Origin: Gnetum montanum
Lineage: Eukaryota > Streptophyta > Gnetopsida > Gnetales > Gnetaceae
Reading direction: 5' to 3'
Assembly: GCA_015680685.1 (NCBI GenBank)
Contig: MNCI01004997.1
Location: 423,486 to 487,485, forward strand
DNA length: 64,000 bases
A program made the translations under genes and the position numbers. Below, one piece after another: positions 1 through 10,797 of this stretch. Position 1 is the stretch's first letter; each line of letters starts with the position of its first letter. Below the pieces are notes generated by a model. The model was not told where the DNA came from, ran no database searches, and saw only the letters and a list, made by a program, of their open reading frames with translations.

Positions 1-771
1 TATTTTACACATTTTTGTTTTACAATTCCTTTAACGTTTCTTGTTTTTTTTTATAACATTGTTTATACTTTTTCATTTCTTTATGTGTGCCTGTGTGTGT
101 GTTATCCATTTTGTTAAGTTTGTCATTTAATAAGTGCTCCAAAGATGGTATGAACTGTACTTCATTGACTGCTAATGTTTGGTTTTTACCTTTAAGTTAC
201 GATGTTGATACTAAGGTATGGTTCTTTTGATATAGCAAGCAATGAGTCCACATCATCCATGCATCCATAAATTTCTATGGTCTCTCTTGGCTTGGAATTG
301 TACAGCCCCTTTCTTCAAAATAATAAGAACTATCAATGAATAGATGAGTGGGCATTTCTCAAACTAAGGAAGGACTCAAGGATTGAAAAGGGTGTGACCT
401 CAAGGGGATTTGATGCATTTGTGCGAGCCATTCTCTTGGGTGCTTGGATGTTTTCTTCTTGAGTTTTCTTACCGTTTCGACGTTACCCAATTATCGGGAA
501 CCTGAGTAAATAAAAATAATAAGTCTTTGCATGGTGTGGTTCTCATGCAAAAACACAAAAAAAAATAGTGAGGATTCAAAGCACACCCCTTAGACAAAAT
601 AATCATTTGGCTACAAGCACTAGTTATGGGACTAAAATAAACATGTTCCCTCTAACTAAGGCCCTTTTTGCTTCCTACCTTCTCATCTTTCGTTTCGTCG
701 GAATGGTGGTGACTCTTTGGTGAAGGCATTCTTGTTACTTCAGGAGGATGGATTAGTTGAATGTATTAATG

Positions 772-1378
772 NNNNNNNNNNNNNNNNNNNNNNNNNNNNN
801 NNNNNNNNNNNNNNNNNNNNNNNNNNNNNNNNNNNNNNNNNNNNNNNNNNNNNNNNNNNNNNNNNNNNNNNNNNNNNNNNNNNNNNNNNNNNNNNNNNNN
901 NNNNNNNNNNNNNNNNNNNNNNNNNNNNNNNNNNNNNNNNNNNNNNNNNNNNNNNNNNNNNNNNNNNNNNNNNNNNNNNNNNNNNNNNNNNNNNNNNNNN
1001 NNNNNNNNNNNNNNNNNNNNNNNNNNNNNNNNNNNNNNNNNNNNNNNNNNNNNNNNNNNNNNNNNNNNNNNNNNNNNNNNNNNNNNNNNNNNNNNNNNNN
1101 NNNNNNNNNNNNNNNNNNNNNNNNNNNNNNNNNNNNNNNNNNNNNNNNNNNNNNNNNNNNNNNNNNNNNNNNNNNNNNNNNNNNNNNNNNNNNNNNNNNN
1201 NNNNNNNNNNNNNNNNNNNNNNNNNNNNNNNNNNNNNNNNNNNNNNNNNNNNNNNNNNNNNNNNNNNNNNNNNNNNNNNNNNNNNNNNNNNNNNNNNNNN
1301 NNNNNNNNNNNNNNNNNNNNNNNNNNNNNNNNNNNNNNNNNNNNNNNNNNNNNNNNNNNNNNNNNNNNNNNNNNNNNN
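772..1378. other. Assembly gap, 607 N
   Basis: A run of N inside the 3' module of element A. The homologous intervals in elements C (about 28850-29350) and D (about 31975-32490) are about 500 bases long, so the missing sequence is probably the same module and the gap size is roughly right. Confidence 0.95.
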
Positions 1379-1946
1379 CTCTTAGTCATGGGGGTCTTGG
1401 CCTAATTTTTTCAATTTTCTCCTAGGCCCTACACCTCGGGTAGGCACCAATATTATATCTCCAGACCCATATCAGCCATACCACAACTCAGCCAATGGAA
1501 ATTACACCGAAGCAAGGTATCAATTGCATTATGATTCATTTACCCTTGCTAATATAAGACTATGTTGTGTGTGCAAATGACAATCATGCAACAACGGATT
1601 AGATCTGGAGGAAACACTTGGAATGGATCGGTGCTGAAGCAATTATGCAAGGAACAAGATTGATGGCATGCTTATAGATGGACAACAAAAGGTGCAATCT
1701 TGGCATTGTAGCAGTAGACTTCTTCTCTCTTCTCTCTTCCTTCTCAGCTGCCAAATAAGGCCTGATGTCAAATGTATAAAGTGTTCACTCTTGTTGTCGT
1801 GAACACCAGTTTTGTCTTGTTCTATAATGATGATCCATTCACATGTCATCCCATTCACCATTAGTTCCATTCAAGTCAATAAACCCATACCTTCCCAATA
1901 TTTTGTAAGGAACTTGAGGATGAGTTTTTATTCAATCATGGGGGTA

Positions 1947-2750
1947 TGATGGGATGCAATATTGCATGGGCCACAATATCGCATCTTTCCCCACAATATC
2001 GCATACGTGATATCGCAGCCCGTCGCTAGTTCTATAAATAAGAGGTGACTCTCCCTTGTTTCTCCATCTAGATCTAGACCTTAGCCAAACTCTTGCCATT
2101 TTTCCATTCCAAAGTTAGAATAATTTCCATGTGCCTGTAGTAGGAGTCCCAAAGTGAACAGATCTTTATTCAAGCAATTCTGTACCTGAGCACACGATTG
2201 TGTATGGCAATAAAGATGAACTTTTGGATAAACCTTGCGATGCATGGACTAAGCTAAATAGGACTTTAATTATTGTTAATTTTTTAAATGCCTTATTAAG
2301 GACTTAATCTCTCTCAATCCTCAACTCTCATAGTTAAGTGCATTCAGTACGACCGCTTCGAGCACATGTGTTATGCTTGGTAATCCCAGTAACAAATAGT
2401 GTTTGGTAATCCCAGCATTGCATTGGTTCAAGGTGTGAAACAGCAAGTGGGAACGGATACTAATGCTAGGTTAATTAAGGCTTAGTTAGTTAAATTTAGT
2501 TAATTAGTATCTTCACCCTTTTCCCTCTTAGCATAGGTGATAAAAACATAAAAGATATAAAAATCACATGCCTCAAGCTTACTTAACCATACAACTATGA
2601 CAAATACAAGTAAGCTTAGGAGGACAATGATTGATTAACCTTAGGTGTTCCATAAGGCGTGTAGGCACTTAGTCTACGGAGTTCGACCAGATCACATGTG
2701 TAAAGCTCATATTCGTATGGTTGAGTGTAGGGGTACCTCTCCACTCATCA
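1947..2750 (+). repeat. 3' LTR of element A
   Basis: Runs from TGATGGGATGC to CCACTCATCA (804 bases). U3 holds several GATATC/GATATT palindromes before a TATA box (TATAAATA, 2033-2040). R contains a TTTATTC tract and an AATAAAGATGAAC polyadenylation-type signal. U5 ends with the tract GAGTGTAGGGGTACCT, shared by other LTRs here. A polypurine tract abuts the left end. Confidence 0.85.
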
Positions 2751-2819
2751 AAAGTCATGTCATTATTAAGAGGGTCATATGTTTAATTAATGTCCTTTTA
2801 TGTTGAGAAAAAATGCTAT

Positions 2820-3420
2820 CCAAGAATGTTAGTACTAAGCTACTATAAATACTACCAAGGTTTATTCTACAAATGTTGTATATCTTGCTAATATTTTTTC
2901 TATAGATGTTGCAGATCCTATGATGATTTCTTCTGGTAATATTTCAACACTCAACCCACCCTTTTCTTTTACTACTATTGAACAAAATGAACCTTTGAGA
3001 AAGGTTCTAGCCAACTCAATTTCAAATATATCTTTAATGACTAGGGGGAAATGAATATTTATTTATAACATCTCATAGAAAGCTATTGTTGAATCATATG
3101 GTTTCCAAGGAAGTCTATCTATTGGTATCAAATCTTTAGAATGGATAATATGTTTAAGATATTTTAATTGCTAATAATTTGGTTGCAGCTATTAGTCAAG
3201 ATATGGAGATAATTTATTTTAATAATTTAGATTCTATTGATAGGGATGGGGCCTCTTTTCCCTCCATCTAAAGTTAATATTTTCATGGAATGTCCAATTT
3301 CCTAACCTAAATGGGAGGTTTGTCAGGATGAAATCTTGAAAAAGCATTTCCAAAATTGTTAAGGTTTTTCCTTTTTGTTGTTTTGGTGTCTCTTTCCTCT
3401 ACAAAACTCCTCTACATTTG
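2820..3420 (+). mobile_element. LINE (non-LTR retrotransposon) fragment
   Basis: Degenerate sequence with a short translated match (FSWNV..., about 3280-3330) that resembles the start of a LINE endonuclease domain, which usually begins with an SWN-type motif. The stretch 2890-3330 is homologous, in reverse orientation, to 4690-5165. The two copies therefore form widely spaced inverted arms of the same LINE region. Many stops; no function expected. Assignment rests on weak motif resemblance. Confidence 0.4.
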
Positions 3421-3509
3421 TACTTTGAATTTTTATTGTTAAAGTAATTTTTTTGGAATTCAATGACATCCAAATTTTTTTAGGTTCTCACACCCCTATA
3501 CCAAGCTAT

Positions 3510-4100
3510 GTTATGTTCTTTTATTATTCTTCTAACATATCCTATTAGCTCTATGTTGTGGATTATACCTATAATCAGGGGTATTGGAACCTAAAATAAT
3601 TGAAACACATGTATACCCTCAAGATTTATAGATGTTTATAACTTAGTACTACCTAGTAGAATTGAAATTGTGACCTAGGTTGTACCTATAGTCAAATTGT
3701 TTCAAGTTCAAATATCCTCTATAGCAAGCTATATTAGAACTATGCATGCCACAAATCAAAGTAAAGTTCAAGGTTCAAGATAAAGGATGTTACATGCACT
3801 TAAAACTTACTTGTGCGTTATTTTTATACGAGTTAACTAAGTAAATATATGCTATTTATAGATGATATTATGTTGGTGGATACATCATAAGAAAATATTT
3901 TTTTAATAAAAAATGAAAAGGTAGAAACATGTTCTAGTATAAGAAATCTTAAAAATTAGTAGAAGTAAGATGGAATATGAGAAATTAAAATTGAAGTTTT
4001 ATTATATTCAAAGATGCAACATATCTATTAGATAGATGTTATATTTTCATGAAAAATAAAGACATATTCTAGAAATTAAAAGAGCATCAATGAAGGTAAC
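3510..4100 (+). mobile_element. Possible LINE reverse transcriptase remnant
   Basis: Around 3850-3890 the translation reads LFIDDIMLVDTS, which resembles the catalytic DD box of LINE reverse transcriptases (usually ADDI). It is followed by a stretch similar to the conserved block with a serine-lysine core downstream of that box. The frame is full of stops. The interval up to about 4680 holds AT-rich sequence in which I see nothing else. Confidence 0.35.
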
Positions 4101-4679
4101 AAAAACAAAACATATAAGTCTTTTGCTCAATTAAATTATCCTTTATACTTATTATGTGCAACTTAAATATTCTATTTAACTTTCATTATAATTTGATCAA
4201 TCATTTTTTATTCATCTTTCTTTCATTCTTTTCTCAAGGTTGGATTAGACCATATTAATGGGATCCTAAAATTATGTCCATACACCACTTTAAATGGTGT
4301 TTAATACATAGCCCTTGGTAGTTATTATTATATGTGAACTTGATCAAAGATATGTAATTTTTTTCATGATTTTAGCCTTACTTCAACAAAAATTCTTAAA
4401 ATATAGTACAACATTTCATTAACTCTCTAAGTCTATCCATTAGTTTTAGGATGATAAACTATATCAAACTTTAACTATATTTCTAATTCTTTAAAAAATT
4501 CTACGAGATGTCAAAAATAAATTTTTAATCTGTATCCAATGTAATGGGCATTTGATCCCAAAAAATATATATATTAAAAATAAAAATTCAAAGTACAAAC
4601 GCAAAGAAGCATTGCAAAAGAAGAAACTCTAAATTAACCAAAAGGAAAGACCTAATAGTTTTGGAGATACATTTTTAGG

Positions 4680-5790
4680 TTTTCATTCTTACAAAAACCT
4701 TCCCTCTAGGGTAGGAAATTGGACATTTCATAAAAAGATTAACATTAAGTAAGGAGGGAGGAGGTCCTTGTCTTGTCAATAGAATCAACATTATCAAATA
4801 AAATTATCCCCATATCTTAACCAATAGCAACAAATGAATTATTAGTAATTAAAATATCTTAAACATGTTATTCATTCTAAAGATCTCCCATGTAATCACT
4901 AATACATGGTCTTCTTTGACATTTTTTATTATGAAAAACTATTTCGAAACCATATAAATCAATAATAGTTTTATGTGAGATCTTAGGAACTAATATTTGT
5001 TTCCTCTTAGTCATTAAAGAATTGTTTGAAACTGATTTAACTAGAACCTTACTCAAAAGAAGTACATTTATTTGAATAGTGGTAAAAGAAAAGGGTGGGC
5101 TAATTGTTGAAACATCAGCAAAAGAAATCATCAGAAGATATAGCATATATAGAAAAAATCTTAGTAGGATCTACAACATTGGTAGAAGAAACCTTAGTAG
5201 TGTTTGTAGTAGCTTGGTGCTGATGCACTTGCATAGTCTTTCTACATAACATAAAAGGACATGAATCAAACTTATGACCCTCTTGATGACAATAGTGAAA
5301 TGACTTTGGAAGATTGTAATAAGAAACCTTTTACATATAATTAACTCTACCAACACGTAGAAGAATGTGTTACTTACACAAATCAAGATCCACCTTTATC
5401 ATATATTGAATTATATGAAAACCACTAGCTATAGCTAGGATTTCAAAATGCTTGATTGGCTCAATTTGAGAGACAATATCCCTTTCAACTTTTTAAAAAA
5501 TCAATGGAAGATATAGTAATTCAATAAAATAAGGAGCCCTTCAAAATTCAAGAGATGCTAGATTAAAAGAGGAAGTCCACTTTCAAATAATTGATAAGGC
5601 ATGATGATGATTGAAAACACTAACATCAAGGGTTTTAGAAACTATTGTTGAATCAACAAATACTACCAACAAAAATGAGTTTACTAAATAACATGTGTAA
5701 CTAGCATCCAAGCCTTGATCTTTCCAAACCAAATTAAAATGACTCAAGAAACTTGAAGAACAAGGTAAATAATCCAAATTTTACATGAAA
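4680..5790 (-). mobile_element. LINE ORF1/ORF2 remnant with a damaged zinc knuckle
   Basis: On the minus strand, about 5320-5240 translates to a zinc-knuckle-like stretch (YCHQEGHKFDSC) that follows a block like the end of the nucleic-acid-binding domain of plant LINE ORF1 proteins (YMIKVDLDL near 5400). The first cysteine expected for the knuckle appears to be replaced. Farther along the minus strand (4770-4690) the sequence resembles the ORF1/ORF2 junction and the endonuclease start seen in inverted orientation at 3225-3330. Frameshifts and stops throughout. Confidence 0.45.
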
Positions 5791-5992
5791 ACCTACCTTC
5801 CAGAAATTTCTTGATTAATAGATTTATATAAATTGTTAATCAATTCATAGAATAACAAAGATGTGGTGGATTTGCTTGAAGGATCATGTGTTGAATCTGG
5901 TGGCATTCCATGTACTTCTAAATATATTTTCTACAGAAATCTCAGATCCTATAAAAAAATCAGATTTACTAAATAAACATAAGATTCATTGA

Positions 5993-6829
5993 TGATGAAC
6001 CATGATTTGTTAGGCTCCAATATCATATCCACGATATTAGGTACATGATATCGCATCCTGGCTAACGATATCGAATACACGATATCGTGACTCCTGTGTA
6101 AGCCTATAAATACACATTTGGGTGCACAAGGGAGTAAGAGTTAGAGTAAGTGTAGAAGTAAAGTCTTTTTTGTCAATTTCAATTCATTTCAATCCTTTCC
6201 ATAGTGCATGCCCACAGTGTGATGATTGTAATTGTATAGAACCTTTATTCGAGTGTGATGTACTTGGACACGCACATGATCGGTAATAAAGATTGAGATT
6301 ACTTCATCATTGTAGCATTCACTTAGTTTTAATTGTTTCATTATTATTGTTGTTTACTGTTTTATTAATTAATATTTCTTTACCATCATTTATTATTCCT
6401 GTTGCTAAATGCAGAATGAGTACGACTACTTGGTAACCCAGTAGCGTATCTAGGAGCACTCAAGTAATATACGTTCGGTAATCCCAGAAGTAGTACACAA
6501 GGTCCAAGATGTGCATGGATGATTAAGGGATGGATGCTCATCACACTTAAGCTAGTTTAGACTTCATTCCCTCTTGCTTATTAGTTTAATTAATATTATT
6601 TTCCATTGTCTCTAGGAGTAGCCTAGTGTTAGAAATCATATCATACACCTCACTCTGGACTAAACCATACATGACAAAACAAATACTAGTCTAGGTGGGA
6701 AGATAGTGAATTGTGATCAACGTGTAACTATCTAGATACCACAACTAGTCCATCTACGGAGTTTGATTGGATCGTGCGTACACCCTCGTATTCGTATGGT
6801 TGAGTGTAGGACTACCTTGCCACTCATCA
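5993..6829 (+). repeat. 5' LTR of element B
   Basis: 837 bases from TGATGAACCATG to CCACTCATCA. U3 carries a cluster of GATATC-type palindromes at about 6030-6090, then TATAAATA at 6105-6112. R includes a CTTTATTCGAG tract and an AATAAAGATTGAG polyadenylation-type signal. Closely related to the LTRs at 13749 and 54777. Confidence 0.88.
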
Positions 6830-6849
6830 TTGGCACTGTTGCTAGGGAT
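6830..6849 (+). promoter_or_regulatory. Primer binding site of element B (tRNA-Asp type, decayed)
   Basis: The sequence directly after the 5' LTR, TTGGCACTGTTGCTAGGGAT, is a mutated form of the site complementary to the 3' end of plant tRNA-Asp(GUC) used by Athila-type elements. The differences from the intact form are transitions. Confidence 0.75.
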
Positions 6850-6962
6850 GGTGTTAGTTATCTAGATTAGTTATATCATACAAGATCACTGTAACAAAGT
6901 ATTCACGATATATCTTTTAGAAAAGAAATGAATCTTAATTAAGTCACACACAATTCACAACA

Positions 6963-8872
6963 ATGTCTCTCTCACAAGACTATGACAATGCAACAACTAG
7001 TAAGGCAATTCATTGGAGAACCAACGAATTATATGATGATGAAGACGAAGTTTGGAGTACTCAATCCTATGCAGGGGTCTCCTATGTACATAAACAAAGA
7101 CAACATCGTCCCAACTCATAAATTCATAACCTACCTAGTGATGATGAACCCCTACTAGCCACTAAGAGCCTAATGCATATACAAGAGGTTGTTCGAATAT
7201 CCCGTAGGCATCTCAAGGAAAGCTATTTACCCAAGCTTGATTTAAACAACTTTCCCAAGTTTTTAGGAGGTTATGATTTAGATTTGCAACATCATTTACA
7301 AGCCTTCCATGATGCCTGTGTATGGAATAATATTGATAATGGATGGAAAAAAATTAAGCTCTTTCCTCTAACACTTGTTGGTCAAGCAAAAGTATGGTAT
7401 AGGTCCTTAAGGTCAAAATCAATTCAATGTTGGCTGACAATGGTAGAAATATTCACTGAAAGATACCAAACCTATGCAAGAGTGTCAGCTTGAGGAGACA
7501 AATCCAAGAGAGAAAACAAGGCCTTGGACATGGCCTTAGAAAGATATTACTCTTTGTTAAACAAATACCCAGGCCATGGGTTCTTCGAGAAAAGGCTAAT
7601 GTACCACATCATAGATGGGCTTCGTAATGAAATAAGGGAGACCCTAGGGATGTATGCCCCAAGTCAACTACATGAGCTATGAACCCGCCAATTCCAAGAG
7701 CTTATTAAGTAGGTAGCAAAAGAAGAAGGAGAAATGGCTAAATGGGAGAATGTTGAAAGCTCTCAATAGGATCAAAATCTTAAATTAGTAAAGGTCCATG
7801 ATCATGAAGAGGAGAAATCAACTCACCTCAAGGAGGTGGAATTATCTTTGCCAATACTACAATCACTAGATGAAATTGAGGCAAAGATCAATAAGATGAT
7901 GGACTAGGTACATGAAATATGTGGAGAATATGCCAACATTATTAGAGGAAGAACCATGATAAACCAAGAAACAGGACAGAACACCACTAGACAATCGGAA
8001 AGAATGGTTGAAGAAAATAAAGATAAGAGCTCAACTGCAAACCACCCGTATCAATGTGATGTTTGCCCGTACGATGACCTCAAAGGCCAATGTCCAATCT
8101 TGTCACATTTACATGAGCATTGGGAAGGATGTTACATCCAGATTTTGTACAGAAATACCTGGTTCAACCACATTGGCAAAAACCCCAGTCGTGTGGGAGG
8201 CCACCATCAAACTGGTCACACCCTTCCTACCATCTAAACCCAAGCACTTATTATGTTCAGCATCCTGTTTCCCCAACTGAGTCAACATCCTCTATCTCAC
8301 CACATCATTATCATTCTCCTAAGTACTATCAGCCCATGTACTCTCCAACAAGATCACCACCTCATGTTCCTTATACTTCTCCTTACCCTCAATATTCTCA
8401 TCCTTCACCTCCTTCTACATCGCCACCAATAGTACCAAAATGTTTTGCACCACAACACCAACCCACGAACATTACTTGTGCTGCTACAATCAACAGTAGT
8501 GGAGGCCCTCCACAACGTCGAAAGCTCTCTTTCTCTAGGCATGACCAAAGGAAGAGATAGCACGCTTCTGAAACCACTGCATCCTCCAACCCAGCACAAG
8601 TCCAGCGCTATGATGCATCTGCTTCCTTGAACACAACACCTCCTGTTACTATCTCGGGGCCACCAATCAACACTCCAACAACTATTTGGCCCAATGAATA
8701 TAACCACGTAGGGAGACATATTGATCCTTGCATACCATCTTATGGTTATGGGTTCCATAATGGATCAGCTCCTTATCACATGATCACATCTTATAATCTA
8801 CCCCACTATGCCTATGACAATCAAGTGTGTGAACCCAAATTTGGATATATTCCTACCACTACCTCAAAATAA
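6963..8872 (+). pseudogene. gag of element B (decayed)
   Basis: Capsid/nucleocapsid precursor of a gypsy element. From ATG at 6963 one frame runs to 8237, interrupted only by in-frame stops. It includes the retrotransposon gag core (about 7173-7493, with LDLNNFPKFLGGYD and an AKVWYRSL segment). Near 8065-8105 there is a zinc-knuckle-like motif (CDVCPYDDLKGQCP) in which the histidine conserved in the relatives is changed. After a frame change the proline/serine-rich linker continues to about 8630, then to 8872. The second half is homologous to the gag linker of elements C, D and H. No protease follows. Confidence 0.75.
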
Positions 8873-10797
8873 ACTTGGTGGTTTGGATATGATCGATCCC
8901 AAACATTTCCAACATGCATGGATCCACACTTTCCATTCATTAATTCTAGCCATGATCAAAGGTTTAGTCATGGGGGACATCCCCCATTCTAACAAGCAGA
9001 ATTCGTAAATGTTTTTCTTTTTCTTTGATTTTACAATTTTTTGTTTTCTAGTTTTTCATTTGTAATTTATTGTTTTATCTTTTTGTGTGTAATCTCATCT
9101 ATGAATAAAACACTCATGTAACCAGTTGATTGAGGGGTTCTATGCTATCAAGTCACACGTGATTAATTATTTGGACAATGAGCCCACACCATCCACCCAC
9201 CTATTCTATTAATAAGAGGTTCTACTCTTGGTACAATGATATTCTTGTCATCATGAAAACTTAAAAGTGAATTTCGTGCTCATTTTTCTTGGAGCGAAGA
9301 ATGATGGACTAAGAAGGAATGGCCAAGGTGTGACATCAAGGGGACTTGTGGATTCTTTTTGGTGACATCTATAGGTGCTATCATGTAGCCTGGTTATACT
9401 AAGATCNGAACAAAGTGCCAAAGTGGCTATAAAAAAATTTGTGCTATAGAGAAATTCCAAATCACTCCTCGCTTGGACAAAAAACCAAGTGATCGTACAC
9501 ATTTTTGTCATGATGCTCTTATGGTTGTTCATCCTTGGATGAAATAATGCGATGTCACTGATTGGTGGACTGGACTTGGCCTTGATTCTAGAGCGACAGG
9601 CTAATGACACATTAATCATGCCCTACACTCAAGATTCATTGTGCCCTAGGTCAATCACCTCACATCCCAATCTCTGTAATCCCTTCTACGATTCATTTCA
9701 TCTCACTATTCAAGAATTTTTGACTTGTGTCCTGTGTCGCATAGAATTCATACCTCATTATGCTGGTATCTACATGTGTGTGTTTTGTGGAATTGGTATG
9801 GATTACATTTCACCCTTTTAGTGCTACCGACATTTTCAAGTGTGGTTACGTAAGGGCATCATAGATAGGAACTTGCTTTGGGGAGGACCCACTTGCGTAA
9901 CCTTTGTAATTTACACTCATTGCACATCATCATCACATCATCTTATACCCTTCGAGTACTACATTACCAATGTTATTCTTTCCTTTATCATCCTTTTGAT
10001 TCAAACGTTCCTATGCACCAAAACATGTCCTTTTTCCTCATCCTCTTCATGAATTTTATTGCTAGATTCTACTCCATTACACTTTTGGTGCCTTCTAGTC
10101 TATTCAATGTCACCCTGGACCTTTCAAATTAACCTCAAATCCTTCATTTTTGGCCTTGGAAATTTAAAAATTATTCAAATTTATCAATCACCCTATTTTC
10201 AATAGGTCATGATATTGGGTTCGACATGATATCAGATCCACACTATCGGGTACACGATATTGTGTCCATAAAAACTATATATGGACCCCTTGCACCCATC
10301 AACATCATTTTGCACTATTCATGTGAGGCAAGTTGTTTAAATTTTCTTCCACGAATTTGCTAGCTTACACACCTATCATTCAAACATCCATAACTTGCTC
10401 GTTAATGCTCCAATTCCCATTTCAATGAACCTGTCTCAACCTGGGGTGTTTAACTTAGTCATGAGGGAAGGGTATGCTCCAAGTTGCACATAATGTTTTT
10501 GAAATTCATCGTCACTCGAAGGATATTATAAAGGTTAAATAACTATAATAATGTTAAACATGTTGCCAAATAAATGTTATCTCTTCACCCACACCATGAG
10601 AATTAAATTTTGGAGCCACCTAATCAAATTAGGCCCAATATCAAAACTTTTAGGGGACATTCTCATAAAATTCTCTAACTCTGGATCACACTAAATAAGA
10701 AACAAATTCATTAAAGGTAAGAAGTAAGGTATAAATCAAATTTTGTAAATAACATTACTAATATTCGGCCTTATGTGATTACAGATGGCCCCTAAAC
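8873..10797 (+). other. Non-coding 3'-type module inside element B, with internal U3-like patch
   Basis: This interval matches, by landmarks, the 3' module of elements A, C and D: the polypurine-like motif at 8967-8976, the 'caatgagcccacaccatccaccca' type block near 9178, a 'tttggggaggacccactt' block near 9868, and a second polypurine-like motif near 10455-10470. At 10205-10275 lies a patch resembling an LTR U3: several GATAT palindromes followed by an AT-rich TATATATGG. A single N is at 9407. The open frames here (for example 9552-9821) have no recognisable product and I do not treat them as genes. Confidence 0.55.

Larger units (their letters stand above)
1..2750 (+). mobile_element. Element A: 3' part of a Ty3/gypsy-type LTR retrotransposon
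   Basis: This is the non-coding 3' module plus the 3' LTR of an LTR element whose 5' part lies outside the window. Positions 1-1946 match, by eye, the 3' module of element C (about 28030-29932) and the reverse strand of element D (31419-33130). Shared landmarks are a tract around 230-470, a polypurine-like motif TCATGGGGGT at 1387-1395, and the terminal tract TCATGGGGGTA at 1937-1946 directly before the LTR. No coding capacity is visible. The reading frames that cross 772-1378 are artefacts of the N run. Confidence 0.75.

Noticed and set aside
717-1425. Open frames across the N run
   Set aside because: They consist of translated N with a few real codons.
1643-1870. Minus-strand 75-codon frame
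   Set aside because: Lies antisense in the non-coding 3' module of element A; homologous intervals in C and D are not open.
9552-10132. Several sense frames in element B with hydrophobic stretches
   Set aside because: The interval aligns with non-coding modules of other elements; no domain and no conserved frame.
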